Origin: Chloroflexota bacterium
GTDB lineage: Bacteria > Chloroflexota > UBA11872 > VXOZ01
DNA: 64,000 bases
Assembly: GCA_012270555.1 (NCBI GenBank)
Contig: JAAXIC010000049.1
Span: forward strand, 96,013-160,012
Reading direction: 5' to 3'
In this document: positions 1 to 8,526 of the stretch, in pieces
Numbering within the stretch: the first letter of the stretch is position 1
Layout of the letters: every line of letters begins with the position of its first letter
The notes under the pieces: model-generated
Databases searched by the model: none
Seen by the model: the letters and a program-made list of their open reading frames with translations, nothing else
Told to the model about the DNA's origin: nothing
Position numbers and translations under genes: made by a program

Positions 1-318
1 GCCTTGCTGGAGGAGATCGTCTACGACGAAGACGGCCGCGTGCAAAATGCCGGTCTCCTCGACTATCGCCTGCCTACCGCGGCGGACGTGCCAGACGTGG
101 ACGCCGTAATCGTTGAGAAGCACAATCCCTACGGCTGGAAAGGCACGCGCATCGTGGGCGAGCCCAGCATCGTCCCGCCGGGCGCCGCCATTACGAGCGC
201 TATCAGCGACGCCCTTGGCATTCCGCTGCACAACATGCCGCTGACGCCGGAGCGCATTGTGATGGCGCTGCGCGACGCCAAGGCGAACGGCCGCTCCAAC
301 GGGAATCCTGCCGGATAA
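1..318 (+). CDS. Molybdopterin-binding subunit of a xanthine dehydrogenase/aldehyde oxidase-type enzyme (C-terminal end only)
   Basis: The reading frame is open at the left edge, so only about the last 105 residues are present. They match the end of the large molybdenum-cofactor subunit of this hydroxylase family: a GEPSIVPPGAAI segment (the conserved Gly-Glu carries the catalytic glutamate in the family), then AISDALGIPLHNMPLTPERI, the usual closing pattern before the stop. These enzymes hydroxylate purines, aldehydes or aromatic heterocycles using Mo, Fe-S and FAD subunits. The partner subunits must lie upstream of the window. A perfect 12-bp hairpin follows the stop by about 20 bp, which suggests this is the last gene of its operon. 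Substrate cannot be told from this fragment. Confidence 0.85.
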   Translation, partial: ALLEEIVYDEDGRVQNAGLLDYRLPTAADVPDVDAVIVEKHNPYGWKGTRIVGEPSIVPPGAAITSAISDALGIPLHNMPLTPERIVMALRDAKANGRSNGNPAG

Positions 319-340
319 CTATAAGCACATTGCAAGAGTT

Positions 341-374
341 AAGAGGGGCGTCAGATGAGTGCGACGCCCCTCTT
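341..374 (+). terminator. Terminator-like hairpin after the molybdenum hydroxylase gene
   Basis: AAGAGGGGCGTC pairs perfectly with GACGCCCCTCTT (12 bp, 10-nt loop). It starts 22 bp after the stop codon. There is no clean T-run behind it, so it may be a weak or factor-assisted terminator or an mRNA-stabilising hairpin. Confidence 0.55.
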
Positions 375-438
375 CTGATTAGTGCTGATAAGTTGCGTGG
401 GTATCCGCCAGCGCGCACCCTTTAGCGAACGCGACAGT

Positions 439-472
439 CCCCTCTCCCTCTGGAGAGGGCTAGGGTGAGGGG
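439..472. repeat. Dispersed repeat family A (CCCTCTCCC/GGGAGAGGG type)
   Basis: A short palindrome CCCTCTCC...GGAGAGGG is followed by CTAGGGTGAGGGG. The same unit recurs in either orientation at 4872-4907, 21014-21048, 21167-21202, 22257-22292, 27839-27872, 41834-41868, 42115-42149 and, cut short, at 1822-1845 and 63960-63984. It is intergenic and looks like a REP-type element. Confidence 0.75.
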
Positions 473-558
473 AAGTTCTGTGGGATTTAGGTCCCTTCTT
501 AGAGTGCTGCAATGGCATCGCAGGGATACCCTCCGTAGAGTTACCGAGAGGTAAGCCT

Positions 559-1662
559 ATGCAACAGCTCCAAGTCGGCTTTGTAGGTCTCCATCGCGGC
601 GGCGCGCTCTTGCGCGCCATGGCCGCGCACCCACGCGTTGAAGTTGCAGCTCTTTGTGATCTAAAGGAAGAGCTTCTCGCCACTGTGGCCGGAGACTTCA
701 ACCTACCTGATAGTGCGCTCTACACGGCATTCGACGAATTCGTCAACGCTGCGCTGGATATCGTCGTGATCGCCACGCCCATCGAGTTGCACGCGGCACA
801 GACCATTGCCGCCATGGAGAGCGGCAAGCACGTGCTCTGTGAACAGACCGTAGCCTACACTTTGGACGAGTGTGCGGCGGTCATTGCCGCCCAAGAGCGC
901 ACCGGCAATGTCTACATGATGGTGGAGAATCACTGCTACTTTCATTACATCCGCGAGTGGCGCAAACTCATCGCGCGCGGGGACCTCGGCACGCTCTTCT
1001 ATGCGGAGGCGGACTACATTCACGAGATCGCACACTTGCTGCGCGACCCCGACACCGGCACGCCTAAGTGGCGGCTGACGCGCCCGCCGATTTGGTATTG
1101 CGCGCACCCGCTGGGGCCGTTACTCACGCTCATGGACGACCGCATCGTAAAGGCCACTGGCGCGTCCGCCGGCAGGAACATCTTCCCGGAAGAAGAGGAC
1201 TTAGGCCACTTGGATATGGAAGTTGGGCTCTTTCACACTGAGAAGGGCAGCGTCATCAAAATTCAGCGTAGCCAGGTAGCGCTCCGGCATCCGCAGTTGG
1301 CCTTTTCCTCGCTCTACGGCACCAAGGGGTTCATTGAGAACGGTCGCTACGTTGAAAACCGCGGTACAAGCGGGCGCGCTTCAACCGGACGTTACTTTAA
1401 CGTAGATACGATGTCCAAACAGTCCGGGGCGCAGGAGATCGACTGCCCGTTGGTGGATCCCAACGCGCCGCCGGAGGCTCTTCTCGGCGGCCATGGTACG
1501 TCCGAGTACTTCCTGGTGCAGGACTTCATTGACGCAATCGACAACAACACAAAGGCCCCCATCGACGCCGTACGCGCCGTGGAGTTCACAGCCCCTGGCA
1601 TCATCGCCCACGAGGCTGCCATGCAAGGCGGCGTCTGGCTCGACGTGCCGCAGTTCCGCTAG
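559..1662 (+). CDS. Gfo/Idh/MocA family NAD(P)-dependent oxidoreductase, copy 1
   Basis: This 367-residue protein opens with a Rossmann dinucleotide-binding signature (QVGFVGLHRGG, residues 4-14) and continues with the family's C-terminal alpha/beta domain; family members oxidise or reduce sugars, inositols or related polyols. The usual catalytic EKP motif is replaced by E95-Q96-T97 in GKHVLCEQTVA, so the canonical lysine is missing. The start is supported by GAGAGGT seven bases upstream. The next gene is a near-identical paralog of the same length, and two sulfatase paralogs follow, pointing to a sulfated-sugar or sugar-acid substrate. That substrate is inference. Confidence 0.9.
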   Translation: MQQLQVGFVGLHRGGALLRAMAAHPRVEVAALCDLKEELLATVAGDFNLPDSALYTAFDEFVNAALDIVVIATPIELHAAQTIAAMESGKHVLCEQTVAYTLDECAAVIAAQERTGNVYMMVENHCYFHYIREWRKLIARGDLGTLFYAEADYIHEIAHLLRDPDTGTPKWRLTRPPIWYCAHPLGPLLTLMDDRIVKATGASAGRNIFPEEEDLGHLDMEVGLFHTEKGSVIKIQRSQVALRHPQLAFSSLYGTKGFIENGRYVENRGTSGRASTGRYFNVDTMSKQSGAQEIDCPLVDPNAPPEALLGGHGTSEYFLVQDFIDAIDNNTKAPIDAVRAVEFTAPGIIAHEAAMQGGVWLDVPQFR

Positions 1663-1758
1663 CGAATTGCTAATTGGGCTATCCTGCCACAAGTCGAAAG
1701 ACTGACTGACGGATTGGATCGCATTGGGCGTCTGCAACGCCTCACATCAGAGTAGCAC

Positions 1759-1845
1759 GGGGGCTTGCCCCCAATGCTGTCGCATTAAGATCAAGAAAGT
1801 TCGCTCATCGGGCGCGCTCTGCCCCTCTCTCCCTGGGGAGAGAAG
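1759..1845. repeat. Partial copy of the ~235-bp composite repeat
   Basis: GGGGGCTTGCCCCCAATGCT begins the element, followed by GTCGCATTAAGATCAAG, a CGCTCATCGGGCGCGCTCTG segment and a truncated family A palindrome. The same order is found at 42052-42149, so this is a 5' fragment of the longer element described at 20876-21110 and 42052-42284. Confidence 0.65.
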
Positions 1846-1916
1846 CTGTATCCGTCCATAGGTCTCGAAATTCCACTTCAGAGTTCTGTTTAGGAAAGAT
1901 GCCGAAAGGAATGCTC

Positions 1917-3005
1917 ATGGGCAAATTGCAGGTTGGGTTTGTCGGTCTGCGCCGCGGCGGCGGTCTCGTGCGCGCCTTGGCCGCGCATCCACGTGTTGAA
2001 GTTGCCGCACTCTGCGACCTGAAAGAAGAGACCCTCACGGAGATGGCCCCTGACTATGGTCTGAGCGACGACCGGCTCTTCACCGCCTTTGACGACTTCG
2101 TCAACGCTGCGCTCGATATTGTCGTAATCGCAACGCCTATCGAGTTTCACGCAGCGCAGTCGATCGCTGCTCTGGAGAGCGGCAAGCACGTGCTCTGCGA
2201 GCAGACCGTGGCCTACACGCTGGACGAATGCGCAGCCGTCATTGCCGCCCAGGAGCGCACCGGCAACGTCTATATGATGGCGGAGAACTACTGCTACTTT
2301 CACTACATACTAGAGTGGCGAAAACTCGTCGCGCGGGGCACTCTTGGCAAACTCTTCTATGCGGAAGCAGAGTATGTTCACGAAATCGCCGACCTGCTGC
2401 GCGACCCGGAAACCGGCACCCCCAAATGGCGGCTGCCGCGCGCGCCCATTTGGTACTGCGCCCACACGCTCGGCCCGGTGCTCACGCTCATGGACGACCG
2501 CATCGTCAAAGCAACCGGCGCGTCCGCCGGCAGGAACATGCATCCTGAAGAAAAGGACTTGGGACACCTGGACATGGAAGTGGGGCTGTTCCAAACCGAG
2601 AAAGGCAACGTGGTCAAGATTCTGCGCAGCCAGGTGGCGCACCGGCACCCGCATTCGGTCTACTACACGCTGTACGGCACCAAGGGCTTCATCGAGAACG
2701 GCCGGCACATCGAGGCCGGAGCCTCAACCGGACGCTACTTTAATGTAGATACCATGACCAAGCAGACGGGAGCAGAGGAGATTGCGTGTCCGACCGTGGA
2801 TCGGAACGCGCCGCCAGAGGCCCTGCAAGGGGGTCACGGCACTTCCGAGTACTTCATGGTGAAAGACTTCATCGCCGCCATCGACAACAACACAAAGGTC
2901 CCCATTGACGCCGTCCGCGCAGTGGAGTTCACCGCTCCTGGCATCGTCGCCCACGAGGCGGCCATGCAGGGCGGCGTGTGGCTGGACGTGCCGCAGTTCC
3001 GGTAG
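1917..3005 (+). CDS. Gfo/Idh/MocA family NAD(P)-dependent oxidoreductase, copy 2
   Basis: This is the tandem paralog of the preceding oxidoreductase. Nearly every block is shared: QVGFVGLRRGG at the N-terminus, GKHVLCEQTVAYT, ENYCYFHYI, KWRLPRAPIWYCAH and the ending GGVWLDVPQFR. I place the start at the ATG at 1917 (362 residues): AAAGGA lies six bases before it, and from this ATG the protein aligns residue for residue with copy 1, including E95-Q96-T97 at the EKP position. An upstream in-frame ATG at 1899 would add six residues but has no well-spaced ribosome-binding site. The pair looks like a recent duplication followed by mild divergence, perhaps for two related substrates. Confidence 0.9.
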   Translation: MGKLQVGFVGLRRGGGLVRALAAHPRVEVAALCDLKEETLTEMAPDYGLSDDRLFTAFDDFVNAALDIVVIATPIEFHAAQSIAALESGKHVLCEQTVAYTLDECAAVIAAQERTGNVYMMAENYCYFHYILEWRKLVARGTLGKLFYAEAEYVHEIADLLRDPETGTPKWRLPRAPIWYCAHTLGPVLTLMDDRIVKATGASAGRNMHPEEKDLGHLDMEVGLFQTEKGNVVKILRSQVAHRHPHSVYYTLYGTKGFIENGRHIEAGASTGRYFNVDTMTKQTGAEEIACPTVDRNAPPEALQGGHGTSEYFMVKDFIAAIDNNTKVPIDAVRAVEFTAPGIVAHEAAMQGGVWLDVPQFR

Positions 3006-3057
3006 GATTCCCTAGACACTATGCAGTACCATGCGAGACAGTCGGCGCACGCTCGAG

Positions 3058-3130
3058 CCCGGTAGCGCAGGTTTGTAACCTGTGAATGCCTGCCTCTTGC
3101 AGCCCGGTAGCGTAGGTTTGCAACCTGCGC
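3058..3130. repeat. Two tandem copies of dispersed repeat family B
   Basis: CCCGGTAGCGCAGGTTTG followed by TAACCTG occurs at about 3058-3083, and CCCGGTAGCGTAGGTTTGC followed by AACCTGCGC at about 3103-3130. The core is a palindrome, GCAGGTTTGCAACCTGC. Other copies lie near 11672, 20939, 41978, 42200 and 60502. Confidence 0.7.
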
Positions 3131-3275
3131 AAGTCAGCCGGCAACGATCCCCCCATAGTGTGACTCTTGATGGGACTTTCAGATAACGAGAGGCCAGGAA
3201 ACATTGTGCCGAATTCTAGAGGCGATAGGTGTACCTCGTGCACGCACGAACAGGCGATAGACTGAGGAATGACGT

Positions 3276-4691
3276 ATGACAACCAACAACCGTCCGAACA
3301 TCCTGCACATCATGGTCGACCAGATGCGCTACGACGTCTTGGGTGTCAACGGCAGTCCGATCTGCCGCACGCCGACGCTTGATCGGCTTGCGCATGAAGG
3401 CATCAACTATGCCGAAACCTATACACCCGCAGGCATCTGCTCGCCTGCGCGCGCTTCCATGGTAACCGGGCGCTACTCCCACAATCACGGCATCTACAAC
3501 AACTGCCACATGGATGACTCCATCCTCGTGGAGTTGCCGCCGGATGAACTGACCTACAGCGAGCTCTTGAATGGAATCGGTTACCGGCTGGGACACGTCG
3601 GCAAGTGGCACATCGGCCGCGAGAACGGTCCCAAGACCCGTGGCTTTCACGACGTAGGCGCACAGGGCATCGCCGACTACCGGCGGGGCCTCGGCCTGCC
3701 TTTGCGTCCGCCCACGCCGCCCGACGCAGTCTACGCCACCTATCCCAACGAGAAGTTTCTCATCTCCGGCACGGAGCAGTTGCCGGAAGAGGGCAACCTG
3801 ATGTACTACTTCGCGGAGGAGGGCATACGTCTCTTGCGCGAGTACGAGGACAAGCAGCCCTTCTACCTGCGTGTCGACTTCAACGGACCGCACCACCCCT
3901 ACGTCGTCCCGGAGCCGTGGGCCTCGCTCTATGACCCACAGCAGATCCCGCCGTGGCCGAATTTCTACGATAGCCTGGAGAACAAGCCGGAGGTCCACAC
4001 CCGGCACAAGTACCACCGGGGCGTGCAGGACCTCACGTGGGAGGACTGGCAGCCAGCCGTCGCCAAGTACTTTGGGTATGTCAGCTTCCTCGATGCGCTC
4101 TTCGCCAAGTTGCTGCAAACGCTTGACGACCTCGGCATCAGAGATGACACGCTTGTCATATTCAACACCGACCACGGTGACTTCACCGGCAGCCACGGCC
4201 AATTCAACAAAGGGCCGCTGCTCTACCAGGAGGTCTACCACATTCCCATGCTCATGCGCTGGCCGGGCCAAATACCCGCCGGGACTACCACCACGCATTT
4301 CACCAGCCTCATCGACATCATGCCGACCATACTGCAAGCCACAGATCTGCCAATACCGGAGAACCTGGACGGCAAAGCGCTCCAACCACTGTGGAAAGAC
4401 CCACAGCATGCGGCCTGGCGGGACGTGATGGGCTGCGAGTTCCACGCTGACGAATGCGGGATGTTCTCGTCGCGCCTCATTCGTCACAAGCACTACAAAT
4501 TCGTGTACAATCCCCATGCTTCAGACGAGCTCTACGACCTGGAGCGCGATCCCGCCGAGTTGGATAACCGGTTCAACGACCCGGCGTATGCGGAGATCCG
4601 GCACGACCTGCAGCGCCGCCTGCTGGTGTGGATGAACGAGACTACCGATCCCTGGCGGCACTGGGCGGCAAAGTGGCTGCCGCTCACGTAA
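3276..4691 (+). CDS. Type I sulfatase (formylglycine-dependent), copy 1
   Basis: This 471-residue protein carries the sulfatase signature C55-S-P-A-R (CxPxR), whose cysteine is converted to formylglycine before sulfate-ester hydrolysis. The N-terminal metal-binding stretch is NILHIMVDQMRYD, and NTDHGDFTGSHG supplies the second set of calcium ligands. No signal peptide is visible, so a cytoplasmic location is likely unless exported by another route. GAGGAA precedes the ATG. It sits after two paralogous oxidoreductases and before its own paralog, which suggests desulfation and oxidation of one class of sulfated carbohydrate. The maturation enzyme is not in the window. Substrate is unknown; some phosphonate monoester hydrolases also share this fold. 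Confidence 0.92.
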   Translation: MTTNNRPNILHIMVDQMRYDVLGVNGSPICRTPTLDRLAHEGINYAETYTPAGICSPARASMVTGRYSHNHGIYNNCHMDDSILVELPPDELTYSELLNGIGYRLGHVGKWHIGRENGPKTRGFHDVGAQGIADYRRGLGLPLRPPTPPDAVYATYPNEKFLISGTEQLPEEGNLMYYFAEEGIRLLREYEDKQPFYLRVDFNGPHHPYVVPEPWASLYDPQQIPPWPNFYDSLENKPEVHTRHKYHRGVQDLTWEDWQPAVAKYFGYVSFLDALFAKLLQTLDDLGIRDDTLVIFNTDHGDFTGSHGQFNKGPLLYQEVYHIPMLMRWPGQIPAGTTTTHFTSLIDIMPTILQATDLPIPENLDGKALQPLWKDPQHAAWRDVMGCEFHADECGMFSSRLIRHKHYKFVYNPHASDELYDLERDPAELDNRFNDPAYAEIRHDLQRRLLVWMNETTDPWRHWAAKWLPLT

Positions 4692-4751
4692 CACTCGCCA
4701 CCGGCCAGGCCCGCAAGTCAATTGGAGAGTTAGGACTAAGCGAGCCGTACC

Positions 4752-4914
4752 GCAGGGGCTTGTCACCAACGCCGTCGCATCTAAAGTTAAGACGGAACGC
4801 TCATTAGGCACGCTCTGCCCCCCAATGCTGTCGCTTTGGGGTCAAGCGGTACGCTCATTAGGGGCGCTCTGCCCCCTCTCCCGCTGGGAGAGGGCCGGGG
4901 TGAGGGGAAATGGC
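4752..4914. repeat. Rearranged copy of the composite repeat with family A palindrome
   Basis: This stretch fills most of the 330-bp gap between the two sulfatase genes. It contains CAGGGGCTTGTCACCAACGC, then GCTCATTAGGCACGCTCTGC, then a second CCCCAATGCTGTCGCTTTGG with its own CGCTCATTAGGGGCGCTCTG, and ends in a full family A palindrome (4872-4907). The order matches the composite element at 42052 but with an internal duplication. Confidence 0.6.
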
Positions 4915-5021
4915 GGACGCCACCCACAGCCAACGAAATGCGGGTAGACCGGAGACATGGTCTTTGCGGTGAAGAGTGAAACTGAACAACGTGCAATCAC
5001 GGGAGAAATGAGGGAAAACGC

Positions 5022-6437
5022 ATGGCAACCACAAAACGTCCCAACATTCTCCATATCATGGTCGACCAAATGCGGTTTGACATGGTGGGCGTGAATGGCA
5101 GTCCCATCTGCCGCACTCCTACCTTGGATCGTCTTGCGAATGAAGGAATCAACTATGCCGAGGCCTACACGCCGGCCGGCATCTGCTCGCCGGCGCGGGC
5201 ATCCATGGTAACCGGGCGCTACCCCCACAATAACGGCATCTACAACAACTGCAGTCAGGGAGAAACCATCCGAGAGGAGTTGCCTGCCGAGGAAATCACC
5301 TACAGTGAACTCCTGAATGAAGCCAGTTACCGGCTGGGCCACGTGGGTAAATGGCACATCGGCCGCGAAAACGGGCCTAAGAAGCGTGGCTTTCACGACG
5401 TGGGCGCGGAGAGCATTGCCGACTATCGGCGGCAACTTGGCCTGCCCGTGCAACCACCGACCCCACCGGACGCGCTCTATGCCTACTACCCTAACGATGA
5501 GTTCCTCATATCCGGCACCGAACAGCTACCCGAAGAGGGAAACCAGATGTACTACTTCGCAGAAGAGGGCATGCGCCTCCTCCGCGAGTATGCAGACAAA
5601 CAGCCGTTCTATCTGCGCGTAGACTTCAACGGCCCTCACCATCCGTACGTCGTGCCGGAGCCCTGGGCCTCTATGTATGACCCGCAGCAGATTCCGCCGT
5701 GGCCCAATTTCCACGATACTTTCGAGAACAAGCCGCAGGTGCACATTCGGCACAAGTTCCACCGGGGCGTGCAGGATTTCACCTGGGAGGACTGGCAACC
5801 GGCCGTCGCCAAGTATTTCGGGTACGTGAGTTTCCTCGATGCACTGTTTGCCAAGCTGCTGCAAACGCTCGACGACCTGGGCATCCGGGATGACACGCTC
5901 GTCATTTACAATACGGACCACGGCGATTTCACTGGTAGCCACGGCCAATTCAACAAGGGCCCTCTGCTCTATCAGGAGGTCTACCACATTCCTCTCATCA
6001 TGCGCTGGCCGGATCAGATACCCGCGGGTGTCACCACCTCACATTTCACCAGCCTCATCGACATCATGCCCACGATACTGCAGGCCGCCGACCTCCCCAT
6101 TCCAGACAATCTCGACGGTGAAGCGTTGCAGCCGTTGTGGAGCGACCCCCAGGACCCGGAGTGGCGGGAGGTCTTGGGCTGCGAGTTCCATGGCGATGAA
6201 GTAGGGCTCTTCTCATCGCGCTTAATCCGCTATAAGCACTACAAATTCGTGTACAATCCGCACGCCATCGATGAGCTCTACGACTTGGAAAGTGATCCCT
6301 ACGAGTTGGTAAACCGCTGCGATGATCCAGCCTATAAAGACATTCGTCACGACCTGCTGCGACGCTTTATGGTCTGGATGAACGAGACTCAAGATCCCTG
6401 GCGCCGCTGGGCAGGAAAGTGGCTGCCGCTCACGTAG
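5022..6437 (+). CDS. Type I sulfatase (formylglycine-dependent), copy 2
   Basis: This 471-residue protein is the same length as the upstream sulfatase and shares almost all of its sequence, including the active-site C55-S-P-A-R, the metal-binding NILHIMVDQMRFD stretch, NTDHGDFTGSHGQFNKGPLL and the ending KWLPLT. Differences are concentrated around residues 75-90 and 355-385. AGGG precedes the ATG. Like copy 1 it lacks a signal peptide. The two copies are separated by 330 bp filled with dispersed repeats, so they may be separately transcribed. It probably hydrolyses a sulfate ester related to that of copy 1. Confidence 0.92.
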   Translation: MATTKRPNILHIMVDQMRFDMVGVNGSPICRTPTLDRLANEGINYAEAYTPAGICSPARASMVTGRYPHNNGIYNNCSQGETIREELPAEEITYSELLNEASYRLGHVGKWHIGRENGPKKRGFHDVGAESIADYRRQLGLPVQPPTPPDALYAYYPNDEFLISGTEQLPEEGNQMYYFAEEGMRLLREYADKQPFYLRVDFNGPHHPYVVPEPWASMYDPQQIPPWPNFHDTFENKPQVHIRHKFHRGVQDFTWEDWQPAVAKYFGYVSFLDALFAKLLQTLDDLGIRDDTLVIYNTDHGDFTGSHGQFNKGPLLYQEVYHIPLIMRWPDQIPAGVTTSHFTSLIDIMPTILQAADLPIPDNLDGEALQPLWSDPQDPEWREVLGCEFHGDEVGLFSSRLIRYKHYKFVYNPHAIDELYDLESDPYELVNRCDDPAYKDIRHDLLRRFMVWMNETQDPWRRWAGKWLPLT

Positions 6438-6807
6438 CGCAAGCCGCCAGCCAGGCACGAAAGTCAATTGGAGAAAGAGAAACGAAGCGAGCCGTAGCGC
6501 GGGGTTTGTCATCCGTAACCTTCCGTTGCGCAGTGACCTGCCCCAAAGACGCGGGTTCGCACGGGACGTGCGCGCAACCTGCGCTACCCGCAAGACTCCG
6601 TCGCACGGAGGGCTGACCATCTGGGAACGCGGGCGTCTCGCCCGCATCAGCAAGACCCGTCGCGCAGGGGGCCTGACCCTCTTCTGCCAATCGCGGGAAG
6701 GTCCTAGTGACGTGGGATACATAGTAAACTGAGAACACTGGCGGCCGGTGCGATAGACACCGTCATCCAATCTCCTCAAGTCCACCGACGCCAACCGGCC
6801 ACGAACA
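6438..6807. other. Intergenic region with degenerate repeat fragments
   Basis: No credible gene is seen in this 370-bp gap. It holds decayed pieces of the repeat families, such as GTAGCGCGGGGTTTGTCATC near 6497, CGCAACCTGCGCTACCCGC near 6573 and the GCGGGCGTCTCGCCCGC palindrome near 6630. Confidence 0.5.
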
Positions 6808-8199
6808 ATGACAGAATCGCGGAAAACAAGCACACCTGCCGACATGGCGCTCAGCGCGCCGCGAGCGCGAGCAATGCTCGAGAATCTGGATAGGCTTGCG
6901 CTCTACGATGGTATTCTTACCAACCCCGTCGGGCAGAGCTACTGCGCCATGCTGCGGTGTGTGGCGGCGGGAGAGCCGCCACACCAGTTTGTCGCAGCCG
7001 CTGCCAAACTGAGCGGTTTGCTCGCGCAGCACAGCGAACGCCCCGCGTGGCGGGCGGATAGCGATGCCTGGCAGCACTTTCTGGTTCAACAGATAGTTGA
7101 GGCTGAGAACGCATTCACGCAAAGTGCCGCACTCGCCGGGCCTAACGGCTTAAGTGCTGCCCTGCGATCACTAGCGGAAGAAGACCTCTCAATCCTCCAA
7201 CGACTGTTCGACCTCAACGCCGCGGCTTGGCGGACGTTAGTGCGTCATCTCGAACTGGATGAGACACTGCCCTATCTGGCCTGGGATAACTTTTCTTCTC
7301 CAAGTCCATCCGACAACGATAGGCACGAGCAAGACTTACGCGAGAGACTATCATCACTGCAAGACTGGCGGGAAGCCGTTCCCTTGCTTGCCGCCCACTA
7401 CCGCCAGCACGGTACCGGAGACTTCGCCCGTTACAGCGCATTTCGCTGGGTGCATGCCGCTCTTGGCGGGCGCTTGCAAGGCATTGCCCGTCCCGATCCC
7501 ATACGACTGGAAGAGCTCATTGGCGACGAGCGGCAGCGGAGCCTCTTGATGCAGAATACCGAGCATCTCCTCGCCGGCTACCGGGCAAATAATGTGCTCC
7601 TCTGCGGGGATCGCGGCACCGGCAAGTCGTCCTCCATCAAAGCGTTGTTGCACCGCTACCGCGATCAAGGGCTCCGCCTCATTGAAGTGGCTAAGGACGA
7701 CCTGGGCGACTTCCACCACATCGTGGAGACACTGCAGGAGAGACCGCAATCCTTCGTAGTCTTCGTCGATGATCTTTCCTTCGAGCCTCACGAGACCGAT
7801 TACAAAGCGCTAAAGGCTGTGTTGGAGGGCAGTGTGGCGGCGCAACCGCGTAACGTCGTCATCTACGCCACGTCGAACCGCAGCCATCTCATTCGCGAGA
7901 ACTTCTCCGACCGGGCGGGAATCCTGGAGGGCGAGGTGCACCCCAAAGAGACATTGCAGGAGACCTTTTCCCTCAGCGACCGCTTTGGCATCCGCATCGC
8001 GTTTGTTTCCCCGACACAGGCGCAGTATCTCGAGATTGTAAGGGCACTTGCCGAGCAACGATGCCTTGCCATCGATCATGCCGACCTGCGCGCCCGCGCC
8101 ATCACCTGGGCCCAACAGCAGAACGGCTTTTCCGGCCGCACGGCGCGTCAATTCGTTGACTTCTTAGAAGGCGACCTGGGCAAGAGTAGAGCGCCGTAG
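6808..8199 (+). CDS. DUF815-family P-loop ATPase
   Basis: This 463-residue protein has a divergent N-terminal half and a C-terminal AAA-type ATPase module. The Walker A motif is GDRGTGKSS (K273), and FVVFVDDLSFE supplies Walker B. Blocks such as the VVIYATSNRSHLI and DRFGIRIAF segments are characteristic of DUF815 proteins, which are widespread and of unknown cellular role. The family is usually 300-450 residues, so this is full length. It stands alone on the plus strand between repeat-rich gaps. I see no strong ribosome-binding site before the ATG. No function beyond nucleotide-dependent ATPase activity can be assigned. Confidence 0.85.
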   Translation: MTESRKTSTPADMALSAPRARAMLENLDRLALYDGILTNPVGQSYCAMLRCVAAGEPPHQFVAAAAKLSGLLAQHSERPAWRADSDAWQHFLVQQIVEAENAFTQSAALAGPNGLSAALRSLAEEDLSILQRLFDLNAAAWRTLVRHLELDETLPYLAWDNFSSPSPSDNDRHEQDLRERLSSLQDWREAVPLLAAHYRQHGTGDFARYSAFRWVHAALGGRLQGIARPDPIRLEELIGDERQRSLLMQNTEHLLAGYRANNVLLCGDRGTGKSSSIKALLHRYRDQGLRLIEVAKDDLGDFHHIVETLQERPQSFVVFVDDLSFEPHETDYKALKAVLEGSVAAQPRNVVIYATSNRSHLIRENFSDRAGILEGEVHPKETLQETFSLSDRFGIRIAFVSPTQAQYLEIVRALAEQRCLAIDHADLRARAITWAQQQNGFSGRTARQFVDFLEGDLGKSRAP

Positions 8200-8259
8200 G
8201 CAACCCTTTGTATAAGACTAGAAGCTATTTCATGAATCGGCTCGATGTGCCGATGCGTG

Positions 8260-8320
8260 CTTCGACAAGCTCAGCACGAACGGATTTACGTCTTTTCCGT
8301 TCGCCCTGAGCCTGTCGAAG
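8260..8320. repeat. Large imperfect hairpin of repeat family C
   Basis: CTTCGACAAGCTCAGCACGA at the left pairs imperfectly with CGCCCTGAGCCTGTCGAAG at the right, with inner arms ACGGA/TCCGT around a short loop. Related hairpins lie at 17390-17440, 20011-20080 and 48356-48450. It sits 60 bp past the DUF815 stop and might act as a terminator or mRNA-protecting structure. The rest of the 8200-8526 gap holds the promoter listed next. Confidence 0.65.
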
Positions 8321-8414
8321 GGCAAGTCTGCGTTGTAGGAAGCAGTAGCGTCAGTCACGCTCTCCACTCCGACCGATGATTTCACTCCCAAATGGACGAC
8401 TTGCCTCTATACTC

Positions 8415-8443
8415 TTGACAGCCACAAGTGCGGAATCTACACT
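8415..8443 (+). promoter_or_regulatory. Sigma-70-type promoter for the solute-binding lipoprotein gene
   Basis: A perfect -35 box TTGACA (8415-8420) is followed after exactly 17 bp by TACACT (8438-8443). The next gene starts at 8527, giving a leader of roughly 75 nt. Confidence 0.6.
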
Positions 8444-8526
8444 GACAACGACAGCGAGAGAGGGTACGAAAGCCTAATCATCGCTGGAGGATATTCAACG
8501 TCTGAGTGCACACAGGAGGCAGTGTG

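Noticed and set aside
3216..4517. 433-codon open frame antisense to the first sulfatase gene
   Set aside because: It lies fully opposite a clear sulfatase with CSPAR and metal motifs; its translation is Val/Arg/Gly-rich with no family pattern. Long antisense frames are common in GC-rich DNA.
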